Shown one piece after another: positions 27,401-32,095 of a stretch of 32,095 bases of DNA (position 1 is its first letter; every line of letters begins with the position of its first letter). Origin of the DNA: Bacteroidales bacterium (GTDB lineage Bacteria; Bacteroidota; Bacteroidia; Bacteroidales; 4484-276). The notes below the pieces were generated by a model. That model searched no databases. It saw nothing but the letters and a program-made list of their open reading frames with translations, and was not told the DNA's origin. The translations under genes were made by a program, and so were the position numbers. The DNA is taken from positions 1-32,095 of the forward strand of contig JAAYIU010000137.1 in assembly GCA_012523265.1 (NCBI GenBank), in the 5' to 3' direction.

Positions 27401-27555
27401 GGTTCTGATATAAAATTTTGTTGCCGGTTGGCACTACCGCCGGCCTTTAGGCTCTACAGCGTGCAAACAAATAAAATGGTACAAGGATTACTAACCCCGG
27501 CCTTTAGGCCGGGGATAAAAATGTAAAAAAGTTTCAGTGGGCTTTAGCCCAAACA
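27401..27555 (+). mobile_element. Degenerate or truncated copy (copy 4) of the fold-back MITE-like element
   Basis: GGTTCTGATATAAAATTTTGT matches the copy 1 left end (GGCTCTGATATAAAATTTTGT); CTAACCCCGGCCTTTAGGCCGGGGATAA palindrome (27495-27514) and gtttcaGTGGGCTTTAGCCCA follow; no recognisable right end. Confidence 0.6.
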
Positions 27556-27690
27556 TTTTTTTTTGAAAGGTGACGAGGTGGTTATTAAGGATTGAAAAAC
27601 AATACAACCATCTTAATAATTATAAAAAAAACGCAGTTTATCCATCAACAAAAAGAGACTATTTTTGAAAGCTATTAAAGTATTCATACC

Positions 27691-28371
27691 ATGATAAAAA
27701 TTCTTATTGTTGAAGACGAACCCAAAGTAGCAGCCTTCCTTAAGCAAGGCCTCGAAGAGAGTGGTTACCTGCCCCAGGTAGTTGTAGATGGCATCGCGGG
27801 TAAAAAGCTGGCGCTTTCCAATCATTACGACCTGATCCTGCTCGATGTCATCATCCCGCACATCGGTGGTATCTAATTATGCAAAATCATAAAGCAAGAA
27901 AAACCGGACCAACCCATCCTGTTGCTCACAGCGCTCGGCACTACCGATGATAAGGTAAGCGGCTTTGATGCCGGAGCCGACGACTACCTGGTAAAACCAT
28001 TCGATTTTAAAGAACTCCTGGCCCGCATAAAAGTGCTTACCAAATGAGGCGCCGGCTTACCAGCGCAAAGCAAACAACTAAAGTTTGCCGATTTGATGTT
28101 GGATATTGATAAAAAAATTGCAATTCGCGGCGACAGAAATATTGAACTGACGGCAAAGGAATTTAGCCTTTTGGAATTTTTGATGCTAAACAAAGGAAGG
28201 GTTGTGTCGCGCGTGGACATCGCCGAAAAGGTATGGGAAATAACCTTCGACACCGGCACCAATGTGGTAGATGTGTATGTAAACCTGCTGCGCAAAAAAA
28301 TCGACAAAGACTTCCCGGTAAAGCTCATCCACACACGCATTGGCCTGGGATATATCTTTAAGGAAGGCTGA
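27691..28371 (+). pseudogene. OmpR-family DNA-binding response regulator interrupted by two in-frame stop codons
   Basis: Continuous frame MIKILIVEDEPKVAAFLKQGLEESGY...[134 protein letters not shown]...LGYIFKEG; TAA at 27874-27876, TGA at 28045-28047. Confidence 0.9.
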
Positions 28372-28373
28372 CC

Positions 28374-29747
28374 ATGCAAATCCGCAAAAAACTCACCCTT
28401 CAGTTTATTATTATTGTAGCGCTTATTTTGGCATTATCGTTATTGGCTATCTACTTTTTCTCGGCCGATTATCGCCGCGACGATTTTTATAATCGTTTGC
28501 TCAACAAAGGCACCAATAGCGCAAAACTGCTTATTGAGGTAGAGGAGATTGATGCCGGTTTGCTAAGGCGCATCGACCAGGACAATCCGATGAGCCTGCC
28601 CAAAGAAATTATTGCTATTTACAACTACAAAAACGAACTTCTGTATGGTTCGGATAATGACGAATTGCTGCATATCCACCAGGAATTACTCGACCGCATC
28701 CGCCTGGAACAGGAGATAAGATACCGGCAGGGCAATCACGAAATACTGGGATTTTTGTACGCCGACAAGTTCGACAGATTTGTGGTAATAATAGGAGCTG
28801 TGGATATTTATGGCCTGAAAAAGCTGCACAACCTGCAAACCGTAATCTTCCTGGTTTTCGCCATCAGCATTTTGGTGGTTTTTGTTTCGGGCAGTATTTA
28901 TGCCGCAAAAGCGCTGAAGCCCATTTCACGCGTAGTAGAACAGGTAAACAACATCACCATCACCAGCCTCAACCTAAAAGTGGACGAAGGCAATGGTAAG
29001 GATGAAATAGCACTACTGGCCGCTACTTTCAACAAAATGCTCAGTCGGCTTGAAGCTGCTTTTAAAATACAGAAAAACTTTATTGCCAATGCCTCTCACG
29101 AGCTCAGGACTCCCCTCACGGCCATCACCGGACAACTGGAGGTAGCTTTGATAAAACAGAGAACCCCGGCAGCATACCAGGAGATACTCCTTTCGGTGCT
29201 TGATGATATTAAACGCTTGAATCATTTAGCCAACCGATTGCTGTTGCTGGCTCAGACGGGAGCCGAAAATCCGGAGGCTAATTTTAACCCCCTGCATGTA
29301 GATGATGTTGTGTGGCAGGCACGTGCCGACATCATTAAAACGAACCCAAACTACAAAATCAACGTTACGCTGCACGAAACCTTCGAAGATAACCGCCAGC
29401 TCACCATCGCCGGCAACGCACATCTTATAAAAACCGCTGTGAGCAACCTGATGGACAACGCCTGCAAATACTCCGCCGATCATCAATGCTTGGTAAACAT
29501 CAGCCCTGCCCAAAATCATATTACACTCGAATTTTCTGATAACGGGATCGGCATAGCACCGCAGGATATTCCCACCATCTTCGAGCCTTTCCGCCGGGGC
29601 CGAAATGCAGCACATATTCATGGCCATGGCATTGGCCTTTCACTGGTGGAGCGCGTCGTAAAGTTGCACGGCGGAACCATTACGCTGTATTCTGCAATTA
29701 ACCAGGGTTCTACTTTTACCATCACGCTGCCCGTCGCTCAATTTTAA
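28374..29747 (+). CDS. Two-component sensor histidine kinase (HAMP, HisKA, HATPase)
   Basis: Two TM segments; H-box NASHELRTPLTAITGQLEVAL; N-box SNLMDNACKYSA; G-boxes FSDNGIGIAPQDIPTIFEPFRRG, GHGIGLSLVERVVKLHGG. Confidence 0.95.
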   Translation: MQIRKKLTLQFIIIVALILALSLLAIYFFSADYRRDDFYNRLLNKGTNSAKLLIEVEEIDAGLLRRIDQDNPMSLPKEIIAIYNYKNELLYGSDNDELLHIHQELLDRIRLEQEIRYRQGNHEILGFLYADKFDRFVVIIGAVDIYGLKKLHNLQTVIFLVFAISILVVFVSGSIYAAKALKPISRVVEQVNNITITSLNLKVDEGNGKDEIALLAATFNKMLSRLEAAFKIQKNFIANASHELRTPLTAITGQLEVALIKQRTPAAYQEILLSVLDDIKRLNHLANRLLLLAQTGAENPEANFNPLHVDDVVWQARADIIKTNPNYKINVTLHETFEDNRQLTIAGNAHLIKTAVSNLMDNACKYSADHQCLVNISPAQNHITLEFSDNGIGIAPQDIPTIFEPFRRGRNAAHIHGHGIGLSLVERVVKLHGGTITLYSAINQGSTFTITLPVAQF

Positions 29748-29784
29748 TCGAAATTTAATCGAAATTTAATCCCGTTTTAATGTG
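29741..29784 (+). promoter_or_regulatory. Four 11-bp direct repeats (TTTTAAT/ATTTAAT boxes), site 2; candidate OmpR/PhoB-type operator
   Basis: attttaatcga / aatttaatcga / aatttaatccc / gttttaatgtg, exact 11-bp period; followed 18 bp later by tacgtttg (29803-29810), an exact TAnnTTTG match. Confidence 0.75.
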
Positions 29785-29844
29785 GCGTGTTTGTGGCCGC
29801 TCTACGTTTGTTGCAGTTATTTTAACCTAAAAAATATTAACAAC

Positions 29845-30663
29845 ATGAAATCGAAATCCAAAGCAAAGGAACTTTTAATATCAGCCATGATGAGCGTCGT
29901 GCTCATCATGGCTTCATTGCATCCGGCGTGCGCGCAGGAGCCGAAAGTTTATGCCGGTTTGGCGGAATATTCCAAATGGAGCTTTGTTGCCGGGCCGGTA
30001 CTTTACAACAAGGCCGAAGTCACACCCCAATACGGAAACCACATTTTGGAGAACAGAAACATGCCCGGCCTTAATGCAGGTGTGATGTACGATTTTAATC
30101 CCGATCGTAAGTGGTCGTTTCAAACCGGATTGCTTGTAGCAAAAGAACCAATTTATTCTGTGCGAGTGAGAATAGATCATAATGATATTTATCCTGAATG
30201 GCCAGGTAATTTAAATGATAAATTTAAGGCTTATGCCATATACACTTTTTCATTTCCGCTGCTTTTACGTTTGAATGTGCAAACGGGCGATCATTCGTAT
30301 GCATCGTTTCTTACCGGCCTTAAAGCAATGTATTTCCCAAATGGACAACAAGAACTACCCTGGGCCATATCCAGCGATGAATTGGCGGATTATCGCGAAA
30401 TTTACGGATTAAAGCTCGAAAGCCCCGAAAACACCATGCAGGGTAGCTTTTTAATCGGCACAGGATATTCGCTGGCGCGAAAGAAGGTGCTACTCAAAGC
30501 AAGCTTGATTTACGTCATGAATTTCCAAAATACCATCACAGGCGAATACCAGTTTGCAAATTTATTTACCTCGCCTGATACCAGGGGCTACTATAACCTT
30601 TCGGGCAACTATCTCGGTTTGCTGTTTGCCGTTAGTTTTAAAAAGAAAAGTGATGAGAGATAA
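29845..30663 (+). CDS. Outer membrane beta-barrel-like hypothetical protein
   Basis: Start revised to MKSKSKAKELLISAMMSVVLIMASLHPACAQ (signal peptide); alternating aromatic strands (FVAGPVLYNKAEV, GLNAGVMYDFNPDRKWSFQTGLLVA, YLGLLFAVSFKKK). Confidence 0.7.
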   Translation: MKSKSKAKELLISAMMSVVLIMASLHPACAQEPKVYAGLAEYSKWSFVAGPVLYNKAEVTPQYGNHILENRNMPGLNAGVMYDFNPDRKWSFQTGLLVAKEPIYSVRVRIDHNDIYPEWPGNLNDKFKAYAIYTFSFPLLLRLNVQTGDHSYASFLTGLKAMYFPNGQQELPWAISSDELADYREIYGLKLESPENTMQGSFLIGTGYSLARKKVLLKASLIYVMNFQNTITGEYQFANLFTSPDTRGYYNLSGNYLGLLFAVSFKKKSDER

Positions 30664-30684
30664 GTTTTTTGTTTCTCCGCCCCA

Positions 30685-30745
30685 CACACCCGCTGCAGCG
30701 GCCTGTGTATCGGCGCTCCCCTTCTCCGCCAGCCGACGGAGAAGG
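30685..30745. repeat. Two consecutive GC-rich inverted repeats
   Basis: CCGCTGCAGCGG (30690-30701, perfect palindrome, extended by ACAC/GTGT flanks) and CCTTCTCCG-CCAGCCGA-CGGAGAAGG (30720-30745). Confidence 0.6.
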
Positions 30746-30955
30746 CCTGTTCCAATTATCGGCAAAGCAGGGGATGAGGTCTTACAGAAAGAATTATTGG
30801 TGTACACACGAATCTGCTGATTCCACAATCATTTAAATAGTGCCTGCAAGAAAACCCAGGATTTCGATTTTCAATATAGGTCGTTTTCTTTCTGACACTA
30901 AATTTTTAAAAAGCGTCAAAGAATCACCTTTTTTCTATCTACTACCAACCTTTTT

Positions 30956-31957
30956 CTAACCTCTAACTTCTCTCGGCCCAAAAGGCGTCAGCGGCTGCTG
31001 CATAAGGATGCGTCCTGCTTCAGCATCGAAAGCGTGCGGATCGTTGAGGTGTGAGAGCCGGTGGAAAATCTGATCAGCTTCCGTAAACCAACGCGCAAAA
31101 TACCACCAGTAGTCTTTTTTCTTGCCAAGTTGCGAAAGTGGTGAGCGCCCTTTGTCGGCCAATTCCAGCATCAGATCGCTATAAAAGCTCACCAGCCTGT
31201 GGCGGTGGGCTTGGCTGGGCATGGGTGTGGCCGTCAGCTTTATCTGTTCGGCCAGAAACGGGTTGGCCAGCACTCCGCGACCCAGCATCCAGCCGCTGGC
31301 AGTCGGGTACCTTTTGCGCAAAGCAAGAAAACTTTCCCTGTCGGTAATGTCGCCGCTGAAAATCCAGTCGTGCTTGAGTTTACCGATGGCAGCATCGAGA
31401 GTTTCGAGATGCATCTCACCGTCGTACATCTGCACGCCGATGCGCGGATGGATGACGAGGTTTTGCAGCGGATAGTCGTTAAAAACCTCTGTAAGTTTTT
31501 CAAATTCTTCTGGGCGCTGGTAGCCCAGCCGCGTTTTGATGGAGAGTGCGATGGGCAGCGCCGGAATAATCTCGTCGAGCAGTTGGCGCAGCAGGTCGGG
31601 GAAAGGCAGCAGACCTGAGCCACGTTTTTTGCGCGCCACCGCGGGTTTAGGGCAGCCCAGGTTCCAGTTGACGGTAGCATATCCAAGCTCCTGCAGCCGA
31701 CGGGCCAACAGCAGAAATTTCGGTGCGTCGTTGCCCAGCACCTGCGGAATGATGGTCAAACCCGGGTTGGCTTCGGGCAGCACGTCGCGCAAGTGCTGCT
31801 GCCTAAAACGCGTCCCTTCGGCCAACGGAATAAACGGACTCACCATCTGGTGGATACCAGTAAAATGCCGCGACCAGGCACGCCGAAATTCCGCCTCTGT
31901 AAAGCCTTGCAGCGGAGCCATGAGCATCATATCTTTTCGGCTTTTATAGTTATTCAT
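30956..31957 (-). CDS. tRNA-dihydrouridine synthase family protein
   Basis: MAPLQGFTEAEFRRAW..., VNWNLGCPKPAVARKKRGSGLL (catalytic Cys loop), LSIKTRLGYQ, LVIHPRIGVQMYDG, FSGDITDRESF, GWMLGRGVLANPFL; DUS fold motifs. Confidence 0.93.
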   Translation of the reverse strand: MNNYKSRKDMMLMAPLQGFTEAEFRRAWSRHFTGIHQMVSPFIPLAEGTRFRQQHLRDVLPEANPGLTIIPQVLGNDAPKFLLLARRLQELGYATVNWNLGCPKPAVARKKRGSGLLPFPDLLRQLLDEIIPALPIALSIKTRLGYQRPEEFEKLTEVFNDYPLQNLVIHPRIGVQMYDGEMHLETLDAAIGKLKHDWIFSGDITDRESFLALRKRYPTASGWMLGRGVLANPFLAEQIKLTATPMPSQAHRHRLVSFYSDLMLELADKGRSPLSQLGKKKDYWWYFARWFTEADQIFHRLSHLNDPHAFDAEAGRILMQQPLTPFGPREVRG

Positions 31958-31982
31958 TAAGTATTAGATGATAAATAGCACA

Positions 31983-32032
31983 ACATCGTTGACACTTTTA
32001 ATCGTAGCATAACATTGTTGACACCTTTTACT
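31983..32032. repeat. 29-bp-spaced direct repeat (ACATYGTTGACACYTTTTA) at the right edge
   Basis: acatcgttgacactttta and acattgttgacacctttta occur in the same orientation about 29 bp apart. Confidence 0.5.
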
Positions 32033-32095
32033 AAAAAGCGTTCTTTGACATAATTATTTCGTAACGTTCATTAAAAAAATGGACGCACACGAAAA

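Overview
Bacteroidetes-type chromosomal window, read by eye. From left to right it holds: the 5' part of a secreted hypothetical protein (minus strand, runs off the left edge and is absent from the ORF track); a CPA1-type cation:proton antiporter; lepA; and an Rpn/PDDEXK_2-family protein. A large polysaccharide-utilisation region (about 6.8-26.2 kb) follows, with two SusC/SusD pairs, a SusE-like lipoprotein, a GH3 beta-glucosidase, two glycoamylase-like (PF10091/GH144-type) proteins and a divergent T9SS-sorted protein with two glycan-binding-like modules. I infer a beta-1,2-glucan (sophoro-oligosaccharide) locus. Beyond it lie a coiled-coil membrane protein, an OmpR-type two-component system whose response regulator carries two in-frame stops, a beta-barrel protein and a tRNA-dihydrouridine synthase. 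The strongest unlabelled signals are: (1) a family of four fold-back, MITE-like intergenic elements built from nested GC-rich palindromes, with GGCTCTGATA-type termini and, for two copies, candidate 8-bp target duplications (one exact, one 7/8); (2) two near-identical arrays of four 11-bp TTTTAAT direct repeats upstream of the genes flanking the two-component system, with box-to-promoter spacings that differ by exactly 11 bp; (3) the cognate response regulator with two nonsense codons in an otherwise intact frame; (4) a 40-bp palindrome-bearing tandem array downstream of the T9SS protein gene. No database search was possible, so family names come from recognition of the translated sequence.
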